64,000 nucleotides of DNA from Shewanella sp. TC10 (lineage in GTDB: Bacteria; Pseudomonadota; Gammaproteobacteria; Enterobacterales; Shewanellaceae), in the NCBI RefSeq assembly GCF_009663145.1, contig NZ_VKHR01000007.1, positions 1-64,000 on the forward strand, read 5' to 3'. Below the pieces are notes generated by a model. The model was not told where the DNA came from, made no database searches, and saw only the letters and a list, made by a program, of their open reading frames with translations. This document shows, one piece after another, positions 33,671 to 42,646 of the stretch. Position numbers and translations under genes: made by a program. Every line of letters begins with the position of its first letter. Within the stretch, counting starts at the first letter, position 1.

Positions 33671-33745
33671 ACTGATGACTATATTGAAAAGAGCTCAGTG
33701 CTATCGGGCTTTCGATTAATCACTTACCTTGTACTTACTCAGCAG

Positions 33746-34078
33746 CTAATCAGCATTTTCTGCTAGCTGCTTAGCTTTCATCGTACGAACCATTAAAATA
33801 ACGATAGCGGTGAATGCAGGGCTCAATATCATCAGTGCAGTTTTGGTTGACCATACCATAAGCAGTACATCGAGATCGTTATGAGATGTGTAACCATCAA
33901 CAGGGAAATAGAAAATCAACAACCACAATGGTATTGAGCTTATGGCAATATGAAGTATGTACTTGCTGTTAACCTCTCGCTGTTTAGCTTTTTTATTGCA
34001 CAGATGAATAACACCAATGGTGATAGCGGAAAAAACCACTGTCACACCCCATAAAATAAAAGCAATCACCATTCCCAT
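33746..34078 (-). CDS. Three-helix membrane protein, unknown
   Basis: The 110-residue product has membrane helices at about residues 3-24, 43-60 and 74-98. A short periplasmic or cytoplasmic loop with YFPVDGYTSHNDLD separates the last two, and the tail (RTMKAKQLAENAD) is charged. The ATG at 34078 and another Met at position 3 are both possible starts. No recognised family, no operon partner. It could be a small conserved hypothetical of the genus. Confidence 0.62.
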   Translation of the reverse strand: MGMVIAFILWGVTVVFSAITIGVIHLCNKKAKQREVNSKYILHIAISSIPLWLLIFYFPVDGYTSHNDLDVLLMVWSTKTALMILSPAFTAIVILMVRTMKAKQLAENAD

Positions 34079-34150
34079 TTATTACCTCTACAAACCAATA
34101 ATTAAACTTAACAATTGCATTAAATACGGCTTTTAATACTAGTTATCGCT

Positions 34151-34564
34151 TTATTTAGCAGGCCTATTCAACTGCAGTAAATCCCATTTATTGCCGTATA
34201 AATCTTGAAACACCACGACAGTGCCATATTCTTCAACCCTAGGCTCCTCATTGAATACCACTTCATTGGCCTGCATTAACTTATAGTCACGCCAAAAATC
34301 GTTAGTTTGAAGAAACAAAAACACCCGACCTCCAGTTTGATTACCCACCGATTGTTTTTGAGTGTCATTACTGGCTTGGGCTAATAGCAATTTGGTGCCA
34401 TTACCATTTGGCGGTGAAACTAACACCCAACGTTTTCCATCGCCTAAATCGGTATCTTCGACCAAGGTAAACTGTAGTTTTTGAGTGTAGAAGGCAATAG
34501 CGTCATCATAATCGTCAACGACTAATGCAATCATTCCGATTTGCTGTTGAGTGGCAGTCGACAT
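34151..34564 (-). CDS. VOC (glyoxalase/bleomycin-resistance fold) family protein
   Basis: This 137-residue protein has two beta-alpha-beta-beta-beta modules: IGMIALVVDDYDDAIAFYTQKLQFTLVEDTDLGDGKRWVLVSPP (residues 9-52), and FLFLQTNDFWRDYKLMQANEVVF...YGTVVVFQDLYGNKWDLLQL. The second ends in the FQDLYGNKWDL motif common in metal-binding VOC proteins. Related proteins are annotated only as dioxygenase or glyoxalase superfamily, so the substrate is open. It is a single gene. Confidence 0.82.
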   Translation of the reverse strand: MSTATQQQIGMIALVVDDYDDAIAFYTQKLQFTLVEDTDLGDGKRWVLVSPPNGNGTKLLLAQASNDTQKQSVGNQTGGRVFLFLQTNDFWRDYKLMQANEVVFNEEPRVEEYGTVVVFQDLYGNKWDLLQLNRPAK

Positions 34565-34698
34565 GCAATGTCCTTTTAATTGAATGTGTAATTAGCACTG
34601 AGATTGTAAGGCTTTAATTTGAAAAAAATCTTATTTATTTTATTGATATTAAACAAGTTAAACTAGAAAAGACATGCTTAAATTGAGCGAGAAGTAAA

Positions 34699-34730
34699 AA
34701 ATAAGCCACTCATAAATGAGTGGCTTATTT
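34699..34730 (-). terminator. Bidirectional-type terminator after the signal peptidase gene
   Basis: AAATAAGCCACTCAT and ATGAGTGGCTTATTT form a long perfect stem around AA, with A and T runs on both sides. Confidence 0.82.
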
Positions 34731-34772
34731 TGAATTAATTGATCGGCAAAGAGTAAAGTGCTTTAGCCACTT

Positions 34773-35525
34773 TTAGCCACTGACGAGGGAATGGAAAAAC
34801 CTATCTTGTCTTGGTAAATAGTAATTATCATAATTAAAAGACATCACAACACTTTTTGTGCGTCCAATGATTTCATTGCGAGGGACAAATCCTATAACTC
34901 GTGAATCAGCGCTGTTATCCCGGTTATCACCTAGTACGAGATAATAACCGGACGGCACAGTGACCTCGTTAAAGCTGGAGCGTTTTGAGCCCAATGTATT
35001 GACTCTTATTGAATGCTCTACGCCGAGTAAATCTTCGATTTTATCCTGTGAATTAAGGCTGCTTGATAATTGGCTACTTGATGATTGGCTGCTTGATAAT
35101 TGGCTAACTGGCTCACCATCGAGTTCAAGTTTTTGAGATACTTTACCTGTTAGTGCTACATCCTCCTGATAGCTAATGCTTTGATGATTAATCACCAGTT
35201 GATTATTGTTTAGCGCAACGGTGTCACCAGGTACTCCAACCACACGTTTTACCAATCTATTTCCTGCAGCTTCAGAGTCAAAAATAATAATGTCGCCGCG
35301 AGCTGGATCGCCTGTTTTATATAATGAAACATGAGTAAAAGGAATGCGAACATCATAAGCCATTTTGTTTGCAAGAATTCTGTCACCGATTAATATGCTT
35401 GGTTTCATTGAGCCTGTAGGAACGGTATACCAATCAGCGACTGCACTTCTGAATACGCTCATTAGCGCAATAAAAATGAGCAGTGATTTATATTCTTTTA
35501 GAAATTTTGCGAGTTTGTTTATCAT
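34773..35525 (-). CDS. Signal peptidase I (second, non-lep-locus type) with repeat insert
   Basis: From the second ATG (35525, six bases after AAGGG) the protein has 250 residues. An N-terminal membrane helix is followed by the S26 boxes: PTGSMKPSILIGDRI with the catalytic Ser (about residue 41), NRLVKRVVGVPGDTV with the catalytic Lys (about 92), and GDNRDNSADSRVIGFVP near the end. Between the Lys box and the last box is a Ser-Gln-Leu run (SQLSSSQSSSSQLSSS) encoded by three 15-bp DNA repeats (35058-35102). Such inserts are not typical of LepB. It is not next to lepA or rnc, so it is likely an extra signal peptidase. Confidence 0.88.
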   Translation of the reverse strand: MINKLAKFLKEYKSLLIFIALMSVFRSAVADWYTVPTGSMKPSILIGDRILANKMAYDVRIPFTHVSLYKTGDPARGDIIIFDSEAAGNRLVKRVVGVPGDTVALNNNQLVINHQSISYQEDVALTGKVSQKLELDGEPVSQLSSSQSSSSQLSSSLNSQDKIEDLLGVEHSIRVNTLGSKRSSFNEVTVPSGYYLVLGDNRDNSADSRVIGFVPRNEIIGRTKSVVMSFNYDNYYLPRQDRFFHSLVSG

Positions 35526-35787
35526 CATAATCCCTTATGTTTAGTGGTGCGCTTAGTGTTAGGGTTAAGCTTACAACTTTACGCTTGCTGTCTGATTCAA
35601 AGTATCGAGTATTTGATTGAAGCAATTTAAAGGCCACTATTATTTACCCATAAATTCAGAGGTTTAAAATTTTTATAGGGTAACTAAAATGAGTAATATC
35701 ACCATATTTTAGTCTTTTAACCTAAACAAGTGGTATGTCGTTATATGAAAATGAGCTAAACAAACCGCTAGCTAAGGAAATGTGGCA

Positions 35788-35814
35788 TTAAAAAGGAAGC
35801 CGAAGCTTCCTTTT
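35788..35814 (-). terminator. Terminator after the dienelactone hydrolase gene
   Basis: AAAAGGAAGC pairs with GCTTCCTTTT around CGAA, 26 bp past the stop. On the minus strand it runs into T residues. Confidence 0.82.
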
Positions 35815-35840
35815 AAAGTGACATCATCAATGAAGGGGCG

Positions 35841-36743
35841 TTAACTCAATTTCTCAGTAAAGAAGCTAATGGTACGCTCCCATGCAAGTTTGGCGTTGGC
35901 TTCGTCATAGCGGCCAGTCGAGTCGTTATGAAAACCATGTTTAGCACCTTTATACATATGCATTTGATAAGGTACGTTATAACGCTTTAAATCAGCTTCG
36001 TAATCAGGCCATGATTTATTAACCCTTTCGTCTTCTTCGCCGAGTTGTACCATCAATGATGCTTTAATATTTTCTCGAAGTTCTTTTTTAGCGGGTGTTC
36101 CATAAAAAGGGACACCTGCGCTAAGCAAGTCAGATTCGACTGCTGCAAGATAATTGACAATATAGCCGCCAAAACAAAAACCTACAGCGCCTAGCTTACC
36201 ATTACTGTTTTCATGGGATTTTAAAAACTTGGCCGCAGCAATAAAGTCCTGCTGAATTTTATCGCGGTCCATTGAGCGTTGCATCGCCCGCCCTTCGTCA
36301 TCATTACCAGGATAGCCACCAAGTGGATATAGCGCATCTGGCGCGAATGCAATAAATCCAGCTTTAGCAAGACGGCGAGCGACATCTTTAACATAAGGAT
36401 TTAAGCCACGATTTTCGTGAATAACTAATACAACTGGCAAAGGGGCAACTTTGTCTTCAGCTTGACTCACGGGAACCACCAAGTAGCCTTGGCCTTTGCC
36501 ATACCCCTGTGGTGAGTCAAATGTCTCATAGGTGGCTTTGATATCTGCATCATTAAATGATACTTGCTCTGCTAGTGCGTAATTGGGGAGTAATGCAGAA
36601 GTCAGTACACTCATGGAGTAACCTACAGCGACTAAGGTACCCAGTTTCTTCATGAAGGTTCGACGGTCCATGCCACCGTGGGCATATTCATCGTACCAAT
36701 CAAATGCTTCTTGCGGGATATCATTTCTTTGTGGCTGAGACAT
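35841..36743 (-). CDS. Tat-exported dienelactone hydrolase-family protein
   Basis: The ATG at 36743 follows GGAGGAAAGACA and gives 300 residues. A twin-arginine signal (MDRRTFMKKLGTLVAVGYSMSVLTSALL) lies about 24 residues in, so the folded enzyme is exported. The alpha/beta hydrolase has VVLVIHENRGLNPYVKDVARRLA, FAPDALYP, and the nucleophile Cys in GAVGFCFGGYIVNYL (about residue 199). A Glu/Asp loop (LGEEDERVN) and the His in YKGAKHGFHND complete it. This is the dienelactone hydrolase pattern (Cys-Asp-His). E. coli YghX is a related Tat protein. Substrate unknown. Confidence 0.9.
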   Translation of the reverse strand: MSQPQRNDIPQEAFDWYDEYAHGGMDRRTFMKKLGTLVAVGYSMSVLTSALLPNYALAEQVSFNDADIKATYETFDSPQGYGKGQGYLVVPVSQAEDKVAPLPVVLVIHENRGLNPYVKDVARRLAKAGFIAFAPDALYPLGGYPGNDDEGRAMQRSMDRDKIQQDFIAAAKFLKSHENSNGKLGAVGFCFGGYIVNYLAAVESDLLSAGVPFYGTPAKKELRENIKASLMVQLGEEDERVNKSWPDYEADLKRYNVPYQMHMYKGAKHGFHNDSTGRYDEANAKLAWERTISFFTEKLS

Positions 36744-36877
36744 TGTCTTTCCTCCATTTTGAATCATTTAAGATTGAGTTTCTTTGACTAACCTAGGGGA
36801 GGAAAAGCACAATGTAAATAGTTTGTCGTACAAATAGTAAATGACTGATTTACTTGAGAAGCTATTTTATATCTTTT

Positions 36878-37126
36878 TCAATATCGTATATCTTTCTCAA
36901 TACCGTATATATCTTCATCAATGGTCTCGATACGTGCTTCGAATATTGCTCGTGCATCATGTAAGCCACGGTTATAAAAGTGCGCACCAATATTACTGGC
37001 AAAGAAATCCAATAAAAATTCGGCATCGAACTGACCTAAATCTTGGTCTAGCTCATCTTCAAAATAGGTTTGAATTTTTTGCACCATCAGTTCGCGCTGT
37101 TCTGCAGTAAACTCAATTTTAGACAT
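36878..37126 (-). CDS. DUF2164-family protein
   Basis: This 82-residue protein matches the DUF2164 pattern: IEFTAEQRELMVQKIQTYFEDELDQDLGQFDAEFLLDFFASNIGAHFYNRGLHDARAIFE covers nearly the whole chain. It is acidic, helical and without a signal peptide. The function of the family is unknown. It is a single gene, with its stop 34 bp into an A+T-rich gap and the MITE-like element 65 bp upstream of its start. Confidence 0.85.
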   Translation of the reverse strand: MSKIEFTAEQRELMVQKIQTYFEDELDQDLGQFDAEFLLDFFASNIGAHFYNRGLHDARAIFEARIETIDEDIYGIEKDIRY

Positions 37127-37190
37127 CTGCTTGGCTCTCCGTACACATCTTAATTATCTGCGTAAATTAACAAATTAAACCGCTTAGCCC

Positions 37191-37457
37191 TAGGGCCTGT
37201 TGATCTTTGCTGGTTAAATTTTGTTCGAAGTAAAAGCGTTTTAATCGAGGCGGATGAGTTGATGCCTAGTCATCTAAGCAAAATTCATCCAACAAAGAGT
37301 AAAACGCTTTTAGTCGAACCCTTCGGGCAGCGTTTGTTGGTCATTTTTACTGCGTTATCGACTTTTTATGTAGAATAACTACACCACAAAGTCTCTGCCT
37401 TGTATAAATGGCCAACAATTCGCTGTAAAAACAACCTTGAAAGATCAACAGGCCCTA
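37191..37457. mobile_element. MITE-like element with perfect 18-bp terminal inverted repeats
   Basis: The ends are TAGGGCCTGTTGATCTTT and its exact reverse complement at 37440-37457. Inside, TTCGAAGTAAAAGCGTTTTA (37230s) and TAAAACGCTTTTAGTCGAA (37300s) form a second inverted pair, with GGATGAG...ATTCATCC nested within. There is no believable gene in its 267 bp. It sits between the DUF2164 gene and purF. A non-autonomous transposon or a mobile hairpin repeat explains the structure. Confidence 0.8.
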
Positions 37458-37499
37458 ATCATTTACAATCAAGGCTATGTTGTTTTTACATTATCCAAA

Positions 37500-37528
37500 A
37501 ACAAAAAAGCCAGCTTTCGCTGGCTTTT
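37500..37528 (-). terminator. Terminator after purF
   Basis: AAAAGCCAGC and GCTGGCTTTT pair around TTTC, 20 bp past the purF stop, with an A run on the plus strand that is a T run in the purF transcript. Confidence 0.88.
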
Positions 37529-37547
37529 AACAAACAGTCACTACAAA

Positions 37548-39059
37548 TTAAGGATGACAGACATTATGCATTTCTAAGTTAGTGCCGATGTCTTTGCTAT
37601 TCGCCTTCGCGTCATCATTACGTAACTGCGTTAAGTGGTCTAAGTAAGCTTGGTCAACATCGTTTGTGATGTATTGGCCATCGAATACTGATGTTTCAAA
37701 ACGCTTAATTTCAGGGTTTTCCATGCCTACTGCATCAACCAAATCTGTTAAGTCTTGGAAGATAATACCGTCAGCACCGATGATTTTTGCAATCTCATCT
37801 GCATCACGGCCATGAGCAATCAGCTCATTAGTTGTTGGCATATCGATACCGTAAACGTTAGGGAAACGAATCTCAGGTGCTGCTGAAGCAAAGTAAACTT
37901 TCTTTGCGCCTGCTTCACGTGCCATTTCGATGATCTGCTCAGACGTGGTACCACGAACGATTGAGTCATCGACTAACAATACGTTTTTACCTTTAAACTC
38001 AGTATTAATGGCATTCAGCTTACGACGTACTGACTTCTTACGCTCTTGCTGACCCGGCATAATGAACGTACGGCCAATGTAACGGTTTTTAACGAAACCT
38101 TGGCGGTAAGGAAGGTCCATACAACGCGCAATTTCTAATGCGATATCACATGATGTTTCAGGAATTGGGATAACCACATCAATATCATGATCTTCCCATT
38201 CTTTTTGAATTTTAGCGCCTAGTTTTGCGCCCATGTTTACGCGGCTGCCATAAACTGAAATTTTGTCCATCGCTGAATCTGGACGTGCAAAATATACAAA
38301 TTCAAAAATACATGGTGCATAGCTTGGTTCAATCGCACATTGGCGAGTAAATAGCTGACCATCTAATGAGATGTAAATCGCTTCACCCGGCGCGACATCA
38401 CGCATCACTTCGAAACCTACAGCATCAAGAGCAACACTTTCTGATGCAACCATGTACTCAGTACCTGTTGGTGTTTCATGCTTACCAAGTACTAATGGGC
38501 GGATACCGAATGGGTCGCGAAATGCCACTAAACCTTGGCCGATGATCATAGCAGCTACTGCGTAAGCGCCACGAGTTTGGGCGTGTACTTTAGCGACTGC
38601 ATCAAACACTTCATCAGCACTTAACGTTAAGCTGCGAGTTTCTTGAAGTTCATCAGCTAACAAGTTAAGTAACACTTCAGAATCTGAGGTGGTATTAACA
38701 TGACGGCGCTTTTTCACTAGGCTTTCTGCAAGCTCAACCGTGTTGGTTAAGTTACCGTTATGCGCTAATGAAATACCGAATGGTGAGTTAACATAAAATG
38801 GCTGCGCTTCAGAAGCGCTTGAACTACCTGCTGTTGGGTAACGCACGTGTCCAATACCTGCTTTACCTTGCAGGCGCTGCATATGTTTAACTTCGAAAAC
38901 GTCTTTAACTAGTCCATTTGCCTTACGTAAACGAAACGCGTTCTTGTCAACAGTCACAATACCTGCTGCATCTTGACCACGGTGCTGAAGCACGGTCAAT
39001 GCGTCATAAATGGTTTGATTAACCGATGACTGACCAACTATTCCGACGATACCACACAT
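37548..39059 (-). CDS. purF: Amidophosphoribosyltransferase
   Basis: PurF makes phosphoribosylamine from PRPP and glutamine, the first step of purine synthesis. The 503-residue protein begins [10 protein letters not shown] with the Cys nucleophile at position 2, so no propeptide is present. The N-terminal Ntn hydrolase domain has [20 protein letters not shown] and [10 protein letters not shown]. The phosphoribosyltransferase domain has the PRPP loop [17 protein letters not shown] (about residues 360-376). It is downstream of cvpA by 33 bp and probably shares its transcript, as in E. coli. Confidence 0.96.
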   Translation of the reverse strand: MCGIVGIVGQSSVNQTIYDALTVLQHRGQDAAGIVTVDKNAFRLRKANGLVKDVFEVKHMQRLQGKAGIGHVRYPTAGSSSASEAQPFYVNSPFGISLAHNGNLTNTVELAESLVKKRRHVNTTSDSEVLLNLLADELQETRSLTLSADEVFDAVAKVHAQTRGAYAVAAMIIGQGLVAFRDPFGIRPLVLGKHETPTGTEYMVASESVALDAVGFEVMRDVAPGEAIYISLDGQLFTRQCAIEPSYAPCIFEFVYFARPDSAMDKISVYGSRVNMGAKLGAKIQKEWEDHDIDVVIPIPETSCDIALEIARCMDLPYRQGFVKNRYIGRTFIMPGQQERKKSVRRKLNAINTEFKGKNVLLVDDSIVRGTTSEQIIEMAREAGAKKVYFASAAPEIRFPNVYGIDMPTTNELIAHGRDADEIAKIIGADGIIFQDLTDLVDAVGMENPEIKRFETSVFDGQYITNDVDQAYLDHLTQLRNDDAKANSKDIGTNLEMHNVCHP

Positions 39060-39092
39060 GGGTAAGCTTCCTCATTGTAAGATGTTTTATAT

Positions 39093-39581
39093 TTATATTT
39101 TGGGTACAAAGCTGGATGTGTTTTCCAAGTAGTCAAAAAACCACTGAATAACAATTCCAAATTGGGGTACAAGTTCTGACTCTTTCCACCAGTCTTGACT
39201 TGGCGAACCGGTAAAAGCATCCAGAAAAAATAAGATAGCGCTGACAATTAATGCCCCGCGCAAAGCACCAAAGCACAAGCCTAAGACTCGGTCGGTGCCT
39301 GACAAACCGGTTTTTGAAACCAGTTGGCCTAATAAGTAATTAACTAGGGCGCCTAAAATAAGCGTAGAAATAAATAACACGGCTATGGCTACACCATTGC
39401 GTGTCATTTCGTCGTTCATTTGCGTTAAATGAACGGCTAAATCTTGATAAAATTGGCTGGCAATAAAGAAGGCGGCAAACCAAACCACTAAAGACATGGC
39501 TTCTTTGGCAAATCCGCGGATCAAACTGATGACAGTTGATAAGCCGATGACGATGAGAATAGCGTAATCAATCCAAACCAT
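39093..39581 (-). CDS. cvpA: Colicin V production-type membrane protein CvpA
   Basis: The 162-residue protein has four membrane segments and the CvpA family stretch DYAILIVIGLSTVISLIRGFAKEAMSLVVWFAAFFIAS (residues 4-41), followed by LSGTDRVLGLCFGALRGALIV. In E. coli it is needed for colicin V secretion and for bile resistance; here it is upstream of purF in the conserved order. The biochemical role is not known. Confidence 0.93.
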   Translation of the reverse strand: MVWIDYAILIVIGLSTVISLIRGFAKEAMSLVVWFAAFFIASQFYQDLAVHLTQMNDEMTRNGVAIAVLFISTLILGALVNYLLGQLVSKTGLSGTDRVLGLCFGALRGALIVSAILFFLDAFTGSPSQDWWKESELVPQFGIVIQWFFDYLENTSSFVPKI

Positions 39582-39696
39582 TGAGATGGGGATCCGGTAT
39601 AGATGTTAAGACGGCGCGATTCTAACAGAGACAGAAAACTTTCTCACCAACTGCTAGATAAATTGACTTTGCGCTGTGCCAAACAATAGTGAATAG

Positions 39697-40365
39697 TTAG
39701 TTTTCTAGGGGATTGTATTGAACAATCTTACCTTGAAGACCATTAAGTTTTTTGATTTTTGCCTGATATGTTTTGAGCTTGTCAGCCGAAAGCTCTGGAC
39801 CTACAAACACCTTAGTTAATGAGCCATCAATAGGTTTTACTGGCAAGGTATAAGCAGTGAATCCATTTTGTCTGAGCTTTTTAACTAACTCTTCAACATT
39901 TTTGGCATTATTAAAACCACCAAGCTGCAAGGTGTAACCTGCTTTAATAGGTTCAACTTTTTTAACTGCTGGAGTCGTTTTAGCAACTTGTTTTGGGCTA
40001 GTTTCTTTAGCTTGGGTTTCTTTAGCTTGGGTTTCTTTGGCTTTAGTTGCATTATTTCCAGATTTGTTTCCAGAATTGTTTTTTACAGAGTCTGCTTCTT
40101 TTTTAGCAGTCTCCTTATTGGAAGCTTGTTCTGAACTACCTAAATCTTGGGTTTGAGCGATTTCTTCAACTTCAAAGGTTTCAGGTGTATACCCTTCACC
40201 AATAACATCGCTTGTTTGCTCATTGATAACAGGTCGCAGAGGGATCTCAGTAAACTCTTCGATTTCTCGTTGTTTTTTGCCATCCAGCAAGTCAGGCAAA
40301 AAAATCACCCCAAGTGCCACGATAACGACTGTTCCTACTAATCTATTTTGAAATTGAGCAGACAA
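39697..40365 (-). CDS. dedD: SPOR-domain protein DedD
   Basis: The 222-residue protein has one N-terminal membrane helix (RLVGTVVIVALGVIFLPDLLDG). A long Lys/Glu/Thr/Ser linker contains the in-frame repeat TQAKE-TQAKE-TQAKE, encoded by 15-bp DNA repeats near 40002-40045. The C-terminal SPOR domain (AGYTLQLGGFNNAKNVEELVKKLRQNGFTAYTL...) binds denuded septal peptidoglycan. DedD helps constriction in E. coli. It lies 4 bp after folC, so the two are co-transcribed. Confidence 0.9.
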   Translation of the reverse strand: MSAQFQNRLVGTVVIVALGVIFLPDLLDGKKQREIEEFTEIPLRPVINEQTSDVIGEGYTPETFEVEEIAQTQDLGSSEQASNKETAKKEADSVKNNSGNKSGNNATKAKETQAKETQAKETSPKQVAKTTPAVKKVEPIKAGYTLQLGGFNNAKNVEELVKKLRQNGFTAYTLPVKPIDGSLTKVFVGPELSADKLKTYQAKIKKLNGLQGKIVQYNPLEN

Positions 40366-40369
40366 TTGT

Positions 40370-41689
40370 TTATTCCCTTTCTAAAATTTTGCTAAAGCCA
40401 GCCACAGTGTAAAATGAGCCAAAAACAATTACCACATCATCCGCGTTTATATTTGCGTTAATGCCCTGCCAAGCTTGCTCGATTGAATCAAACTGTGATG
40501 ACATCGCTTTGTTGGCGCCACTTTTAGCTAACTGACTCGCTAATGATTCTGCATCTAAACCGCGCTCAACATCTAAACCAGTAAAATACCATTCATCCAC
40601 GGTGTCAGTCAGCTGTGCTAGCACTGCAGAGGCATCTTTATCTTTTAACATGCCGCACAAAGCAACAATGCGAGCAGGTTTATATTGCTGTAATTGCGAT
40701 GCTAAATATTTTGCTGCGTGGGGATTATGAGCAACATCAACGAGTACAACGGGCTTATCAAGCACTTGCTCCAATCGACCAGAAAGGCTCGCCGTCGCAA
40801 TTCCTTTGGTAATGTGTTCAGCGCTAATAGATGGCCATGTTTGCTCTATCACTGCGATTGCTGTGGCTGCATTGGCAAGTGGTAACTTAGGTAAAACTAA
40901 TTTGTTAAACACGGTATCACGGCCGTTAAATTGCCATGTATCGCCATTAAGATGGTAGCTAAAGTCTTGGTTAACTTGATAAACATTAGCATTAATTTCA
41001 GCAGCATATTCAAGGACAGTTGTTGGTAAATCAGGCTCGCCAATGACGGCTAGGCGATTAGCTCTAAATATTCCTGCTTTCTCACGCCCAACAAGCTCTC
41101 GAGTATCACCTAGGTATTCTTGATGGTCGATATCAATCGAGGTAATGACTGTGACATCTGCATCAATGATATTGGTGGCATCTAAACGGCCACCTAAGCC
41201 GACTTCAAGTAAAATAACATCTGGCTTTTGTTGCTTAAAAATATATAAACCAGCAAGGGTGGCGTACTCAAAAAAGCTTAAGGATATTTCTGCAAGACCA
41301 CTTTGTGTTCTTGCATCTTCAATTGCTTGAAATGCTGAGATGAGTTGTTGGTCAGAGACATCTTGATGATTTAGACGAACTCGCTCATTAAAGTGCTCTA
41401 AATGAGGTGAGCTGTATACTCCAACCGTTTTACCTGCTTGCAGTAATACCGATTCAATCATGGCACAAGTGGTGCCTTTACCATTTGTGCCTGCAACGGT
41501 GACAACCGTTGAGTCTGGGTTTAATAACGCTAAACGTTTTGCGACTTCTGTGACACGAGTTAAGCCCATTTCTATCTCAGTAGGATGAATAGAAAGTAAA
41601 TAATCCAGCCACTGTAACAAGCTCGCATTACTGTCTGGAGCTACGATAGCCTGACTATTATTATTGGCGCTGTCGCTTACTGAACTCAT
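40370..41689 (-). CDS. folC: Dihydrofolate synthase / folylpolyglutamate synthase
   Basis: FolC adds glutamate to dihydropteroate and to folates. The 439-residue ligase has the P-loop TVVTVAGTNGKGTTCAMIESVL (about residues 58-79), then SPHLEHFNERVRLN, EVGLGGRLDATNII and ITSIDIDHQEYLG. All are family signatures. It is followed closely by dedD. In most gammaproteobacteria accD lies just upstream; here truA is only 56 bp away and accD is absent from this place. Confidence 0.95.
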   Translation of the reverse strand: MSSVSDSANNNSQAIVAPDSNASLLQWLDYLLSIHPTEIEMGLTRVTEVAKRLALLNPDSTVVTVAGTNGKGTTCAMIESVLLQAGKTVGVYSSPHLEHFNERVRLNHQDVSDQQLISAFQAIEDARTQSGLAEISLSFFEYATLAGLYIFKQQKPDVILLEVGLGGRLDATNIIDADVTVITSIDIDHQEYLGDTRELVGREKAGIFRANRLAVIGEPDLPTTVLEYAAEINANVYQVNQDFSYHLNGDTWQFNGRDTVFNKLVLPKLPLANAATAIAVIEQTWPSISAEHITKGIATASLSGRLEQVLDKPVVLVDVAHNPHAAKYLASQLQQYKPARIVALCGMLKDKDASAVLAQLTDTVDEWYFTGLDVERGLDAESLASQLAKSGANKAMSSQFDSIEQAWQGINANINADDVVIVFGSFYTVAGFSKILERE

Positions 41690-41745
41690 GTTTTTCCTTA
41701 ACTCAACAAGTCATATTCTACTTTAGCCTTAATCACTCGGCTAAA

Positions 41746-42531
41746 TTAATCCAACATAAACAATGGACCCATTGGCGGTTTGGGTAGCTCATAATGCTCA
41801 GGGTAAGTCACATCGACTAAATAAAGGCCATTAGGCTTTGAAGTTGGCGCCGCATACTTGCGATCTTTTAATGCTAGCAGCTCATTAACCCATTCAACTT
41901 TTTGGTTTGATTGACCAATTTCAATCAAGGTGCCAACAATGTTACGCACCATATGATGTAAAAAAGCATTGGCTTTAATATCAATCATAATGAATCGCCC
42001 TTGACGAGTAACATTAATGAATTCAATGGTTCTCACTGGACTGTGGGCTTGGCATTGTAATGCTCTGAAACTGGTAAAATCGTGTTCACCGACAAACAAC
42101 TGGGCTCCTTGATGCATTAATTGATGATCAAGGTCGTAATGATAATGACTTAAACCATTGCGCAGAATGCCAGGTCTAAACTCACTGTTATCGATGATAT
42201 AACGGTATCGGCGTGCTGTAGCAGAGAACCGCGCATGGAAAGTATCATCCACTTCTTTAGCCCAGCGAATTGCAATATCGTCAGGTAACTTAGCATTAAC
42301 GCCTAAAGTCCATGCTGACATTTGCCGTGTAGATTGAGTATCAAAATGCACGACTTGCCCTGTGCCATGAACGCCTGAGTCGGTTCTACCGGCACAAATT
42401 ATCTCAATTGGTTCATTGGCTATTGATGATAAAGCCGCTTCGATTCTGGCTTGCACAGAAACAACTTCTTTCTGTCGTTGCCAACCAAAGTACTGACTAC
42501 CATCATATTCGACACCTAACGCCACACGCAT
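41746..42531 (-). CDS. truA: tRNA pseudouridine(38-40) synthase
   Basis: TruA modifies positions 38-40 of the anticodon arm. The ATG at 42531, with GAGG upstream, gives [20 protein letters not shown], 261 residues. The catalytic Asp is in [20 protein letters not shown] (around residue 52), and [16 protein letters not shown] and [17 protein letters not shown] are also present. The frame extends five codons upstream to a TTG, which I reject because it has no ribosome site. It is between fimV/hubP and folC. Confidence 0.95.
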   Translation of the reverse strand: MRVALGVEYDGSQYFGWQRQKEVVSVQARIEAALSSIANEPIEIICAGRTDSGVHGTGQVVHFDTQSTRQMSAWTLGVNAKLPDDIAIRWAKEVDDTFHARFSATARRYRYIIDNSEFRPGILRNGLSHYHYDLDHQLMHQGAQLFVGEHDFTSFRALQCQAHSPVRTIEFINVTRQGRFIMIDIKANAFLHHMVRNIVGTLIEIGQSNQKVEWVNELLALKDRKYAAPTSKPNGLYLVDVTYPEHYELPKPPMGPLFMLD

Positions 42532-42571
42532 TGAAATAACCCTCAAATTTAAAGAGCGCGCATTTTAGCAC

Positions 42572-42603
42572 AAAAAAAACGGCGCATGCATGCTGCGCCG
42601 TTT
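42572..42603 (-). terminator. Terminator after fimV/hubP
   Basis: AAACGGCGCA and TGCGCCGTTT pair around TGCATGC. On the minus strand eight T follow, 45 bp past the fimV stop. Confidence 0.9.
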
Positions 42604-42646
42604 CCTCATTTTTACTGCTTAGTTAACACACTATATTCGCTGTTTA

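Noticed and set aside
37400-37582. 60-codon frame near the right end of the MITE-like element
   Set aside because: It crosses the terminal repeat and the purF terminator and has no start signals. Chance frame.
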